A DNA stretch of 64,000 nucleotides from Rhodospirillaceae bacterium. Lineage in GTDB: Bacteria > Pseudomonadota > Alphaproteobacteria > Rhodospirillales > Casp-alpha2. The position numbers were made by a program, and so were the translations under genes. Below the pieces are notes generated by a model. The model saw nothing but the letters and a program-made list of their open reading frames with translations. It made no database searches and was not told the origin of the DNA. The stretch spans positions 31,565 to 95,564 of the forward strand of contig PALN01000077.1 in assembly GCA_002706405.1 (NCBI GenBank), read 5' to 3'. Position 1 is the first letter of the stretch. Every line of letters starts with the position of its first letter. Below are positions 26,887 through 35,083 of this stretch, in pieces.

Positions 26887-27174
26887 GGCATTTATAAATG
26901 GACTATATACGATATTTGAATTTGCCCAATAGGTTTGATTTACGGATTATGCATATGACCGGTCGCTATAAGGCCGGCAATACAGGCAAGGGGGCCTCGA
27001 TGCAGGATCGGATTTTACATCTTCCGTTCGACGAACGGCCGACCTGTTTTGGTGCGCTACACATTCCTGCCATCTATAAAAATATCCATACCGCCTTCGA
27101 AGCGGGGATTTCCGGCGCGGCGCCCTCGCGGCACGCCGGTTACGGGAGTGCAACATGTCATGAGGAGACATCCA
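26887..27174. promoter_or_regulatory. Divergent promoter region between LysR and phnD
   Basis: 288 bases with no supported gene. The left end has CATTTATAAATG (26889-26900) followed by the AT-rich GGACTATATACGATATTTG, suitable for a LysR target (T-N11-A type symmetry) and for promoter elements. The right half is more GC-rich and carries the phnD leader with GAGGAG at 27162-27167. Confidence 0.45.
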
Positions 27175-28119
27175 ATGAACTTCGACCAAAGGACACAGCC
27201 GTCCGTTAAACGTCGTGCCGGCGCCCTGCTCTCGGCTCTGGCCCTGAGTGCGGCCGTCACGGTGAGCGGTGTATCCACCGCCAAGGCGGCGGAATGCGAA
27301 AACCCTGATGAATTGACCTTCGCCATCATTCCGACCGAGGAAACGGTGGCCGAACTGCAGCTTTACAAGCCGGTGACCGACCGCATGGCCAAGCTGACCG
27401 GCAAGAAAATCCAGTTCTTCATGCCCACATCCTATGCTTCGGTTGTCGAAGGCCTGCTCAGCAAGTTCGTCGATGTCGCGGTGCTTGGGCCCTACACGTA
27501 CGTGATCGCCAATTCCAAGGACCCCAACGTCGAGGTGTTCGCGACCTACGCCAAGAAGAAGGGGCACATGCAGGAAGAAGGGCCGGGCTACAAGGCCGCC
27601 CTGATTTCCAAGAAGGGCTCCAAGTTCACTTCTATTGAATCCCTGAAGGGCTCCACCCTTGCCCTGGCCGATCCGGGCAGCACGTCGGGCAACCTGATGC
27701 CGCGCGTCGTGTTTTCCAAGGTCGTCAACATGGACATCGACAAGTTCTTCGGCAAGGTCATCTATTCGGGCAGCCATGAACTGTCCGCCGTCGCCGTGCT
27801 CAAGGGTAAGGTCGATGCCGCCTTCGTCGCGACCCACCGCTTCGACAACGTGGTCAACAAGGGCGAGGCCAAGCTGGAAGACGTGAACATCCTTTGGGAA
27901 TCCAAGCCGATCCCGCAGGATCCCTTCGTCTACCGCAAGCCGCTGTGCGAAGACATCAAGAAGAACGTCCGCGAAACCTTCCTGGGTCTGGACAAAGAAC
28001 CCGGCGCCAAGAAGTTTCTCGCCAACGTGAAGTCCAACAAGTTCGTCCCCATGTCGTCGGAAGATTATGACATCATCCGCGACCTGAAGGCCGCCAAGGA
28101 CGCGCGCAAGAAGAAGTAG
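27175..28119 (+). CDS. phnD: Phosphonate ABC transporter substrate-binding protein PhnD-type
   Basis: 314 residues. The Sec signal peptide (RRAGALLSALALSAAVTV, cleavage near AKA-AE) ends about residue 37. The mature part starts ELTFAIIPTEETVAELQLYKPV and has FFMPTSYASVVEGLLSKFVDVAVLGPYTYV and ADPGSTSGNLMPR, the phosph(on)ate-binding loop of PhnD/PtxB/HtxB proteins. It would capture an alkylphosphonate, phosphite or similar oxyanion in the periplasm. ATG 27175 has GAGGAG upstream; an in-frame extension to 27049 is not convincing. It heads a five-gene operon. The exact ligand cannot be read. Confidence 0.9.
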   Translation: MNFDQRTQPSVKRRAGALLSALALSAAVTVSGVSTAKAAECENPDELTFAIIPTEETVAELQLYKPVTDRMAKLTGKKIQFFMPTSYASVVEGLLSKFVDVAVLGPYTYVIANSKDPNVEVFATYAKKKGHMQEEGPGYKAALISKKGSKFTSIESLKGSTLALADPGSTSGNLMPRVVFSKVVNMDIDKFFGKVIYSGSHELSAVAVLKGKVDAAFVATHRFDNVVNKGEAKLEDVNILWESKPIPQDPFVYRKPLCEDIKKNVRETFLGLDKEPGAKKFLANVKSNKFVPMSSEDYDIIRDLKAAKDARKKK

Positions 28120-28134
28120 GGGTACACTGTACCC
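28120..28134 (+). promoter_or_regulatory. Perfect palindrome directly after the phnD stop
   Basis: GGGTACAcTGTACCC has two 7-base arms with a 1-base centre and begins immediately after the phnD TAG. As RNA the loop would have to open a few pairs. It may protect the phnD message or act as a DNA site. GC-rich inverted repeats continue to about 28190 in the 141-base gap before phnC. Confidence 0.45.
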
Positions 28135-28260
28135 TGGCGGCGGTCGGGTTTCCGCCGGTTACTCCCTGTCGGGGGCCGGCCGCCGCATACTCTTCACGCC
28201 GAACCGGGCCAAAGAACCGGAACGCCTTTTTAATTAACGACCAAACCTGGATGACACGTC

Positions 28261-29013
28261 ATGGCCGTCTTGGAAGTAAGAGAGCTGCGCGCGCGCTACA
28301 GTGCCCGCGGTCCGGAAATCCTCAAGGGAATATCCTTCGATGTCGAAGGGGACGATTTCTTCGCCATCATCGGCCCCAGCGGAGCCGGAAAATCGACCCT
28401 GATCCGCTGCATCAACCGGCTGGTCAACCCGACGTCCGGGTCCATCGTGTTCAACGGACACGACGTGACAAAGATGTCGAGCAAGGACCTGCGCATGGTG
28501 CGCCGCGACATCGGCATGATCTTTCAGGAATTCAACCTGATCGACCGCATGAGCGTGATGGACAACGTGCTGGCCGGGCGCCTGGGCTACACGGGCAACC
28601 TGCGCACCCTGTTCCGCATGTTCCCGCGCAAGGACATTGACCACGCCCTGCATCTGCTGGACCGGGTCGGCCTGTCCGACCATGTGGACAAGCGCGCCGA
28701 TGAGCTTTCCGGCGGCCAGCGTCAGCGCGTCGGCATCGCGCGCGCCCTGATGCAGGATCCCAAGCTGATGCTGCTGGACGAGCCGACTTCGGCACTCGAT
28801 CCCAAGATCTCGCGCGAGATCATGGCTCTGATCAAGGAGATGGCGCAGGAACTGAACGTACCCTGCCTGTGCAACATCCACGACGTCAAACTGGCCATGG
28901 AATTCTGTAACAAGATGATCGGCCTGCAGGACGGCATGACCATGTTCGCCGGGCCGACGGAACAGATGAACGAGGCGAAGCTCGACGAGATCTACGCCAT
29001 GGAAGTTCTGTGA
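28261..29013 (+). CDS. phnC: Phosphonate ABC transporter ATP-binding protein
   Basis: 250 residues. Walker A is GPSGAGKST (about 39-47), the Q-loop is IFQEFNLIDRM, the signature is LSGGQRQRVGIARA and Walker B is LMLLDEPTSALD. The insert LGYTGNLRTLFRMFPRKD between the Q-loop and signature is typical of PhnC and differs from other importers. It energises the two PhnE permeases that follow. It lies 141 bases after phnD, separated by inverted repeats, so it may be expressed at a lower level than the binding protein. Confidence 0.94.
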   Translation: MAVLEVRELRARYSARGPEILKGISFDVEGDDFFAIIGPSGAGKSTLIRCINRLVNPTSGSIVFNGHDVTKMSSKDLRMVRRDIGMIFQEFNLIDRMSVMDNVLAGRLGYTGNLRTLFRMFPRKDIDHALHLLDRVGLSDHVDKRADELSGGQRQRVGIARALMQDPKLMLLDEPTSALDPKISREIMALIKEMAQELNVPCLCNIHDVKLAMEFCNKMIGLQDGMTMFAGPTEQMNEAKLDEIYAMEVL

Positions 29014-29023
29014 GGCGCGGGGC

Positions 29024-29854
29024 ATGGACAACGCAACCGGATTGCACGTCATGGACATGAGGACGGACGAAATCCTGGCCCGCCGCACGCGGCGCCAGCG
29101 CAAGACCGCCCTCGTCGGGGTGATCTTGCTCGGGCTCGTCATCTGGAGCGTCGACGTCACCGTGGTCCAGGATACGGACTGGGAACGCATCGGCAGCCTG
29201 GGCGAGGTCATGGAAGCCGCCAGTCAGTTTGCCGGTATCGATTTCTCCCTGTTCCCGAGCCTGATCGGGCCGACCCTGGAAACCTTGTTGATCGCGTGTC
29301 TTGGCACGGCGATGGGCGCAGTCCTCTGCGTGCCGGCGACTTGGTTCGGTGCGATGAACATCACGCCTTTCGCGCCGATTACATATCCCATCGCGCGCCT
29401 GATGATGACCCTCAGCCGCTCGGTCCACGAAATCGTCTGGGCGCTGTTCTTCGTCGCCGTGTTCGGGCTGGGCGCGATGGCCGGGGTGTTCGCCATCGCC
29501 ATGCGCTCCATCGGCTTCATCGCCAAGCTGTCGGCCGAGGCCATCGAGGATATCGATCCGGGCCCCGTCGAGGCCATGCGCGCAACCGGTGCCAATACGT
29601 TCCAGGTCATGCTTTACGCGATCCTGCCGCAGGTCCTGCCGCAGGTCATCGGCACCGTGATCTTCGAATGGGAAATCAACATCCGCCGGTCGGCCGTGCT
29701 CGGCCTGGTCGGTGCCGGGGGCCTGGGATTGGTGTTCTTCCGTCAGATGAACACGTTCAACTTCCACGGCGTGACCTCGGTGATCATCGCCATTCTGGCC
29801 ATCATTTTTCTGGGCGAGGCGATCTCTCACGCGATCCGCCGGCGCATGATCTAG
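29024..29854 (+). CDS. phnE: Phosphonate ABC transporter permease, first copy
   Basis: 276 residues with about six membrane segments; the first is around residues 26-45 (TALVGVILLGLVIWSVDVTV). The cytoplasmic loop AEAIEDIDPGPVEAMRATGAN is the PhnE-type EAA loop, and LPQVLPQVIGTVIFEWEINIRRSAVLG follows (given here as adjacent motifs). It begins 10 bases after phnC. With the next gene it would form a heterodimeric channel, a common arrangement for phosphonate importers. Confidence 0.92.
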   Translation: MDNATGLHVMDMRTDEILARRTRRQRKTALVGVILLGLVIWSVDVTVVQDTDWERIGSLGEVMEAASQFAGIDFSLFPSLIGPTLETLLIACLGTAMGAVLCVPATWFGAMNITPFAPITYPIARLMMTLSRSVHEIVWALFFVAVFGLGAMAGVFAIAMRSIGFIAKLSAEAIEDIDPGPVEAMRATGANTFQVMLYAILPQVLPQVIGTVIFEWEINIRRSAVLGLVGAGGLGLVFFRQMNTFNFHGVTSVIIAILAIIFLGEAISHAIRRRMI

Positions 29855-29866
29855 GAGGCCGTCCCC

Positions 29867-30712
29867 ATGACCGCCAATGCATCCCCCGCCTCCCAGGCGC
29901 CCGCGATCCCGAAACGCTGGTCCCGCTACAAGCATCCGGAATCGCTCTACAGTTATGCCGGTTGGCTCATCGCCTTCTCCGTGGTGGTGTTCAGCATCGA
30001 GTATCTGAACATTCCCCTGGACCGTCTGTTCGGAATGTTCGGGCGCATGGGCGAGGTCATCGCCCAGCGTTACTACCCCGCCGATATCGACTACATCATG
30101 GACCGGGATTATCTGGGCTATGTGATCGAAACCATTCAGATGGCCTATCTGGGCGCCTTGTTCGGCCTGCTCATCACCATCCCGCTGGCTTGGTTCGCGG
30201 CCTACAACATGACGCCATCCAAGCTGTTCGTGTACCCGGGCGCGCGGGTGTTCTCCATGTCCTGCCGGGCCGTACACGAAACCATCTGGGCCATCCTGTT
30301 CGTCTCTATTCTCGGCTACGGCATGTTGCCGGGTGTGCTGGCCCTGACCCTGTTCAGCGCCGGGTTCGCCGCCAAGCTGTTCGCCGAAGAGATCGAGGCC
30401 ATCGACATGGGCCAGGTCGAGGCCATGCGGGCGACCGGCGCCAACCTTTTCCAGGTCATGGTGTTCGGTGTGTTCCCGCAGGTCCGCGTTGCCTTCACGG
30501 GCATCGCCATCTACACCTGGGACGTGGCGTTCCGGGCGGCGACGGTGGTCGGCTTCTTCGGCGCCGGCGGCATGGGCTGGTACCTAAAACGCAGCGTGCT
30601 GCAAATCGAAACGGAGCGGGTCGCGGCGATCATCCTGTCGATCATCGTGCTTGTCCTGATTTCCGAACTCTTGTCCGCCTGGGCGCGCAACACCGTCATG
30701 AAGATGAAGTGA
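29867..30712 (+). CDS. phnE: Phosphonate ABC transporter permease, second copy
   Basis: 281 residues with about six membrane segments. The coupling loop is AEEIEAIDMGQVEAMRATGAN, nearly the same as in the first permease. The long periplasmic segment between the first two membrane spans (residues about 50-85, with ERY-like polar content) is typical of second PhnE copies. ATG 29867 follows AGGAGG and is 12 bases after the first permease. The importer set is thereby complete: PhnD, PhnC and two PhnE. No C-P lyase genes follow. Confidence 0.92.
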   Translation: MTANASPASQAPAIPKRWSRYKHPESLYSYAGWLIAFSVVVFSIEYLNIPLDRLFGMFGRMGEVIAQRYYPADIDYIMDRDYLGYVIETIQMAYLGALFGLLITIPLAWFAAYNMTPSKLFVYPGARVFSMSCRAVHETIWAILFVSILGYGMLPGVLALTLFSAGFAAKLFAEEIEAIDMGQVEAMRATGANLFQVMVFGVFPQVRVAFTGIAIYTWDVAFRAATVVGFFGAGGMGWYLKRSVLQIETERVAAIILSIIVLVLISELLSAWARNTVMKMK

Positions 30713-30783
30713 CGGGCGCCGACACTTTGCCAAATCCACCAGGCGCCCCAAGCGGCGCCATCCGATGAAACGGAGATAACAGA

Positions 30784-31878
30784 ATGCAGAAGAATGGCCG
30801 GGCCGTCGTCTACGATGCGCCGAACGCGCCCTTTGTCGTCCGCGAATTTCCCGTGCGCGACGTTCATCCGGACGAGGTCCTGGTGCGCATCACCATGTCG
30901 ACCATTTGCCGTTCCGACATCCATTCCTACCAGGGGCATCGGCCCAATCCGTGCCCGGGTATTTTGGGCCATGAGATCGTCGGCGTGATTGAACAGCTGG
31001 GGGCGGAGCGCGAGGTCGATCTGCGCGGCGACAAGCTGGCCGTGGGTGACCGCGTGACCTGGACCGAATTCTTTCACGACGGTGATTCCTATTACGCCGA
31101 CGTCCACGACATGCCGCAGAAAGCCGCGGGCCTGCGCAAGTACGGCCACGATCTGGCCGAGGATGATCCGCACTTCCTGGGCGGTTTCGCCGATTACTGC
31201 TACATCATGCCGGGCACGGGTATTCTCAAGCTGCCCGACGCAATTTCCGACGAAGAGGCGACGCCGCTCAACTGCGGGGCCGCGACCATGGTGTCGGTGA
31301 CCGAGGCCGGCGAGATCGATGTCGGCGACACGGTCGTCGTTCAAGGGCTCGGCCTGCTCGGCCTGTATGGCTGCGCCATCGCCAAGGCGCGGGGCGCGCG
31401 CAAGGTGATCGGCCTGGATGCCGTCCCGGACCGCCTGGAACTGGCGGCCAAGTTCGGCTGCGACGTGTCCTTCGACGTTTCGAAAATGACCGACGAACAA
31501 CTGGTCGCCGCCGTGCGCGCGGAATGCCCGCCCGATGGGGCCGATGTGGGGATCGAGGTCTGCGGCCTGCCCGGCGTCATTCCGGCGGGGCTCAAGATGC
31601 TGCGCGTCGGCGGGCGCTATGTGCTGGGTGGACTGGTTAATCCCAACGCCATGTTCACGGTTGACGGCAATGAGATTCTGCGCCGCTGGATCACCATTCG
31701 GGGGGTGCACAACTACCATCCCCGTCATCTGGTGCAGGCGCTTGACTTCGTCATGGCCAACCGCGACCGCTTCCCGTTCAAGGATCTGGTCGATTCCAAG
31801 TTCAGCCTGGATCAGTTGGACGAAGCCTTTGCCCGCGCGGCCGATCGCTCGGTCCTGCGCGCGGCGATCGTGCCCTAA
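30784..31878 (+). CDS. Zinc-type medium-chain dehydrogenase of the phosphonate-associated kind
   Basis: 364 residues of the zinc alcohol dehydrogenase fold. Catalytic zinc ligands fit Cys42 (TICRSDIH), His63-Glu64 (GHE) and Cys164 (LNCGAATM). The NAD-binding fold is GLGLLG at about 188-193. It resembles the group described as phosphonate-catabolism-associated alcohol dehydrogenases, including an MPQK...LRKYGHD segment that in relatives follows the structural zinc loop. Here the loop (about residues 92-118) has no cysteine, so the structural zinc is absent. It is the last gene of the phn operon, 71 bases after phnE, with GGAGAT before ATG. It would oxidise an alcohol, perhaps a hydroxyalkylphosphonate or an aldehyde/alcohol product. 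Confidence 0.85.
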   Translation: MQKNGRAVVYDAPNAPFVVREFPVRDVHPDEVLVRITMSTICRSDIHSYQGHRPNPCPGILGHEIVGVIEQLGAEREVDLRGDKLAVGDRVTWTEFFHDGDSYYADVHDMPQKAAGLRKYGHDLAEDDPHFLGGFADYCYIMPGTGILKLPDAISDEEATPLNCGAATMVSVTEAGEIDVGDTVVVQGLGLLGLYGCAIAKARGARKVIGLDAVPDRLELAAKFGCDVSFDVSKMTDEQLVAAVRAECPPDGADVGIEVCGLPGVIPAGLKMLRVGGRYVLGGLVNPNAMFTVDGNEILRRWITIRGVHNYHPRHLVQALDFVMANRDRFPFKDLVDSKFSLDQLDEAFARAADRSVLRAAIVP

Positions 31879-31905
31879 CCTGATCGGACGGCCTGTTCGG
31901 GGCGA

Positions 31906-32376
31906 TCAGCCCTCGAACAGGCTGCCCGTGGGCAGCGGCACCAGAAGCACCTCGCGGAACAGATAGAAGAAACCCAGCACGATGGCCGTGCCGATCAGCG
32001 GGTAGACCAGGACACGGAAGCGGGTCCAGGGATCGTACATGGCGATCAGGGTCAGAGCCGCGAACACGGGCAGGGCAGCACCGATGAAGCCGACCACGGG
32101 CATGGCCATGGTGCCGCCCAACATGACGGCGACCAACAGGAACCGTCGCACGGACGCCCCACCTTCCTGGGCGGCGCCGGCCTTGGCCCGGCCGAACAGC
32201 CACATCCCGATATAGGCCAAGGACGCCGCGATCAGAACGCCCGCGAAAGTGCGGGGGAACACGGCGGAATCCGGATCCGTGTAGCTCATGGAATCCCAGA
32301 TCACCAAACAGGCGATACCGATCATGACCGCCGAGATGACGGCGCCGCCGGTGTCTTTCCGATCGTCAGTCTGCAT
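31906..32376 (-). CDS. tctB: Tripartite tricarboxylate transporter small membrane protein TctB
   Basis: 156 residues with four predicted membrane spans (about residues 13-33, 40-62, 83-105 and a pair near 110-145), the size and shape of TctB. It starts within the end of tctA (11-base overlap) and is the last gene of the operon. TctB is the small integral subunit of a cation-driven secondary transporter that works with a periplasmic TctC protein. Poor sequence conservation is normal for TctB; the call relies on hydrophobicity and position. Confidence 0.85.
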   Translation of the reverse strand: MQTDDRKDTGGAVISAVMIGIACLVIWDSMSYTDPDSAVFPRTFAGVLIAASLAYIGMWLFGRAKAGAAQEGGASVRRFLLVAVMLGGTMAMPVVGFIGAALPVFAALTLIAMYDPWTRFRVLVYPLIGTAIVLGFFYLFREVLLVPLPTGSLFEG

Positions 32377-33874
32377 GGGCCTGATCCTTGATCTTCTTCA
32401 GCCGGGCCAGCACGAAGGGGCTCAGCAGGGTGAACAGGGTGAATACGATGATGGCGATGGAGATCGGCCGTCCGAAGAACATGCCCATCTGATTTTCCGT
32501 CGCGCGCCCGATGGTCCAGGCCTGCACGAAGCCCGATTCCGCGATCGGCCCCAGGATCAGGCCGAGGACGATCGGCGATGCCGTGAAGCCGAACCGCCCG
32601 ATGATCCAGCCGAACGCGCCCAGCACGATCATGATGATGACGTCGCTGATGTTGTTGCGGATGGCGTAGCTGCCGATGATCGTCATGAAGGCGATCGCCG
32701 GCACCAGCAGCGCCTTGGGCAGGGTGATGATGGTCCGATAGGCGTACCGCCCGATGAGCAGCCCCGTGGGCAGCATCAGGATGGTCGCCAGGATCAGGCC
32801 CCAGATGAAGGTGTAGACGATCTCGCCCTGATTGGCGAACAGGCTGGGTCCGGTGCGCACGCCCTGAACCAACAGGGCGCCCAGGATCACGGCATCCGGC
32901 GGCGTGCCGGGAATGCCGAGCACCAGGGTCGGGATGAAACCGCCGCCGACGGTGGCGTTGTTGGCGGATTCCGAAGCGATGATCCCGCCCGGCTCGCCCT
33001 TGCCGTAGGTCTGGCCCGGTTTGGCCGTGCGCTGGGCCTCGGAATAGGACACCAGGCTGGCGATGGAGCCGCCGGCGCCGGGCAGAATGCCGACCACGGT
33101 GCCGATCACGGCGGAGCGGATGGCGTTGATCTTATCCCCCCAGAGGTAACGCACGGCTTCGCCCAGGCGGAACCCGCGCGATCCGGAATCGACCTTCAGG
33201 TGATGGCCCGGCTGCGCGACCAGGTCGATCAGCACGGGAATGCAGAACAGGCCGATCAGGGCGGCGACGATCTGGATGCCGCTGAGCATGGTCTGCGAGC
33301 CGAAGGTCATGCGCACGTCGCCGGCAACCTCGGCAACCCCGATGCAGGACAAAAGCAGGCCGAGCGCGCCGCCCGCGACGCCTTTGATCAGGCTGCCTTC
33401 GGACAGGGCCGCGATCAGCGACAGGCCGAAGATGGCGAGCCAGAAGTATTCGACGGGGCCAAAGGCAAGCGCCACCTGGGACAAGGGAGGGGCCAAGGTC
33501 ATCAGGGCCACGGCGCCGACCAGGCCGCCGATGACGCTGGCCAGGCAGGCGATCGTGATGGCGTAGTCGCCGTCGCCTTTTTTGGCGAGCGGATAGCCGT
33601 CGAAGGTGGTCGCGATGGCGGACGGCGTGCCCGGCGTGTTGAGAAGGATCGCCGAATAGGCGCCGCCGTAGATGGCGCCCGTGTAGATCGCACCCATCAG
33701 AATAAGTGCCGACGAGGTCGGCATGGCGAAGGTGAGGGGCACGAGTACCGCCACCGACATGGTCGCGGTCAGGCCCGGAATGGCGCCGATCACCGTGCCG
33801 GCGACAACGCCGAACAGGGCGAAGGCCAGATTCAGCGGCGTCAGTGCGGTGAGCAGATGCTCAAACCCTGCCAT
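32366..33874 (-). CDS. tctA: Tripartite tricarboxylate transporter large membrane protein TctA
   Basis: 502 residues with about twelve hydrophobic segments. Family motifs are GTVIGAIPGLTATMSVAVLVPLTF near the N-terminus and its internal repeat GTVVGILPGAGGSIASLVSY in the second half. GAIYGGAYSAILLNTPGTPSA and LVLGIPGTPPDAVILGALL are the paired TctA signatures. The protein forms the transport path for a carboxylate. It lies 102 bases after tctC, with a very stable hairpin between them. Confidence 0.93.
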   Translation of the reverse strand: MAGFEHLLTALTPLNLAFALFGVVAGTVIGAIPGLTATMSVAVLVPLTFAMPTSSALILMGAIYTGAIYGGAYSAILLNTPGTPSAIATTFDGYPLAKKGDGDYAITIACLASVIGGLVGAVALMTLAPPLSQVALAFGPVEYFWLAIFGLSLIAALSEGSLIKGVAGGALGLLLSCIGVAEVAGDVRMTFGSQTMLSGIQIVAALIGLFCIPVLIDLVAQPGHHLKVDSGSRGFRLGEAVRYLWGDKINAIRSAVIGTVVGILPGAGGSIASLVSYSEAQRTAKPGQTYGKGEPGGIIASESANNATVGGGFIPTLVLGIPGTPPDAVILGALLVQGVRTGPSLFANQGEIVYTFIWGLILATILMLPTGLLIGRYAYRTIITLPKALLVPAIAFMTIIGSYAIRNNISDVIIMIVLGAFGWIIGRFGFTASPIVLGLILGPIAESGFVQAWTIGRATENQMGMFFGRPISIAIIVFTLFTLLSPFVLARLKKIKDQAHAD

Positions 33875-33933
33875 GAAACGTCTCCGTGGAAATTGGGTTG
33901 GGCCGATGATACGGCCCCGGGGTGGTAAGCGAC

Positions 33934-33962
33934 CACGGGCCGGCCTGAGCGGCCGGCCCGTG
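33934..33962 (-). promoter_or_regulatory. 12-bp perfect stem hairpin between tctC and tctA
   Basis: CACGGGCCGGCC (33934-33945) and GGCCGGCCCGTG (33951-33962) pair perfectly around a 5-base loop. It starts 14 bases after the tctC stop. No T-run follows on the minus strand, so it is more likely a message-stabilising or partial-attenuation hairpin that gives more TctC than TctA/TctB. Confidence 0.7.
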
Positions 33963-33976
33963 ACGGTTTCGGCTGC

Positions 33977-34954
33977 TTACTTCAGCATGCCCGCTTCCTT
34001 GGCGGCAGCGGTCACTTCCTCGGCGAACTTGGAGAGGAAATCGTCCGCCGACTTGCCGTAGGCGTAATCAACGGGGGCGAAGCCGCCTTCTTCCATCTTC
34101 TTGAGGAAGGCCGGGTCTTCGTTGACCGCCTTGATCATGGACGTCAGCTTCTGACGGATCGGTTCCGGCGTCGATTTCGGCACGGCGATGCCGCGATAGG
34201 CGCCGGAGACGATGTCGATGCCCAGTTCCTTGAAGGTCGGCACGTCGGGGAAGCGGGGATGGCGCTTTTCCATGGCGACGGCCAGAAGGCGCGTCTTTTC
34301 ATAGTTGGCGGCCACGGTGGTGAAAGCCATGGCGGCGGTCACCTGCTTGCCCATCAGGGCGGCGACGCTGGCACCGGTGCCCTTGAAGGGAACGTAGGTG
34401 GTCTTGACGCCCGCCAGTTTGTCGAACCGGACTTTGGCGAGATGCGGCGCCGTGCCTTTGCCCGATCCGGAGAACAGCATCTTGCCCGGGTTTTCCTTGG
34501 CGAACTTGATCAGATCCTGCAGCGTCTTGAAGGGGCTGTCGTCAGTCACGACGATGGCGTCCGGCGTGTAGTGGAACCAGTACAGCATGGTGATTTCGTC
34601 GGTCTTGTAGCCGACGTCTTTCTGCTGCGGCTGCAGGACGATGTGCGGCAGGTTGACGCCCATCATGGTGTAGCCGTCGCCCTTCAGGGAATTCAGGCCG
34701 GACCAGCCCACGGCGCCGCCGGCGCCCGGTTTATAGGAGATGACCAGGTCCTGGTTGAACTTGTCCTTGAAGAAAGGCTGCTGCATGCGGGCGGTGATGT
34801 CGGACTCGCCGCCGGGGCCGAAGGGAATGATGTAGCTGATGGGCTTTTCCGGGTATTCGGCCTGGGCGGGCGCGGACAGAGCCGTCATGCCAAGGCCGGC
34901 GGCGAACGCCAAGGCGGCCCCCGTCATGACGAGAGAGCGTCGGGTGGTCTTCAT
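33977..34954 (-). CDS. tctC: Tripartite tricarboxylate transporter substrate-binding protein TctC
   Basis: 325 residues. The signal peptide is RRSLVMTGAALAFAAGLGMTAL with cleavage near AQA-E at about residue 32. The mature start YPEKPISYIIPFGPGGESDITAR is the classic TctC/Bug family motif, followed by YKPGAGGAVGWSGL. These proteins bind carboxylates through backbone contacts with two helices. AGGAGGAAAC precedes the ATG. It is the first transporter gene and lies 129 bases downstream of the GntR regulator gene on the same strand. Substrate identity is open; sugar-acid or tricarboxylate ligands would fit the divergent enolase-superfamily gene. Confidence 0.92.
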   Translation of the reverse strand: MKTTRRSLVMTGAALAFAAGLGMTALSAPAQAEYPEKPISYIIPFGPGGESDITARMQQPFFKDKFNQDLVISYKPGAGGAVGWSGLNSLKGDGYTMMGVNLPHIVLQPQQKDVGYKTDEITMLYWFHYTPDAIVVTDDSPFKTLQDLIKFAKENPGKMLFSGSGKGTAPHLAKVRFDKLAGVKTTYVPFKGTGASVAALMGKQVTAAMAFTTVAANYEKTRLLAVAMEKRHPRFPDVPTFKELGIDIVSGAYRGIAVPKSTPEPIRQKLTSMIKAVNEDPAFLKKMEEGGFAPVDYAYGKSADDFLSKFAEEVTAAAKEAGMLK

Positions 34955-35083
34955 AGTTGTTTCCTCCTGGTGGGGTTGGTGGTCGTCGTTTGATTATTGC
35001 TGTTGATTTGGTCTTGGATCGGTTGCTTTTCTTTGGGACCGTCGGGCCATTGCCCGCGTCCGGTTCGTGCCCGCGCTAAGCGG

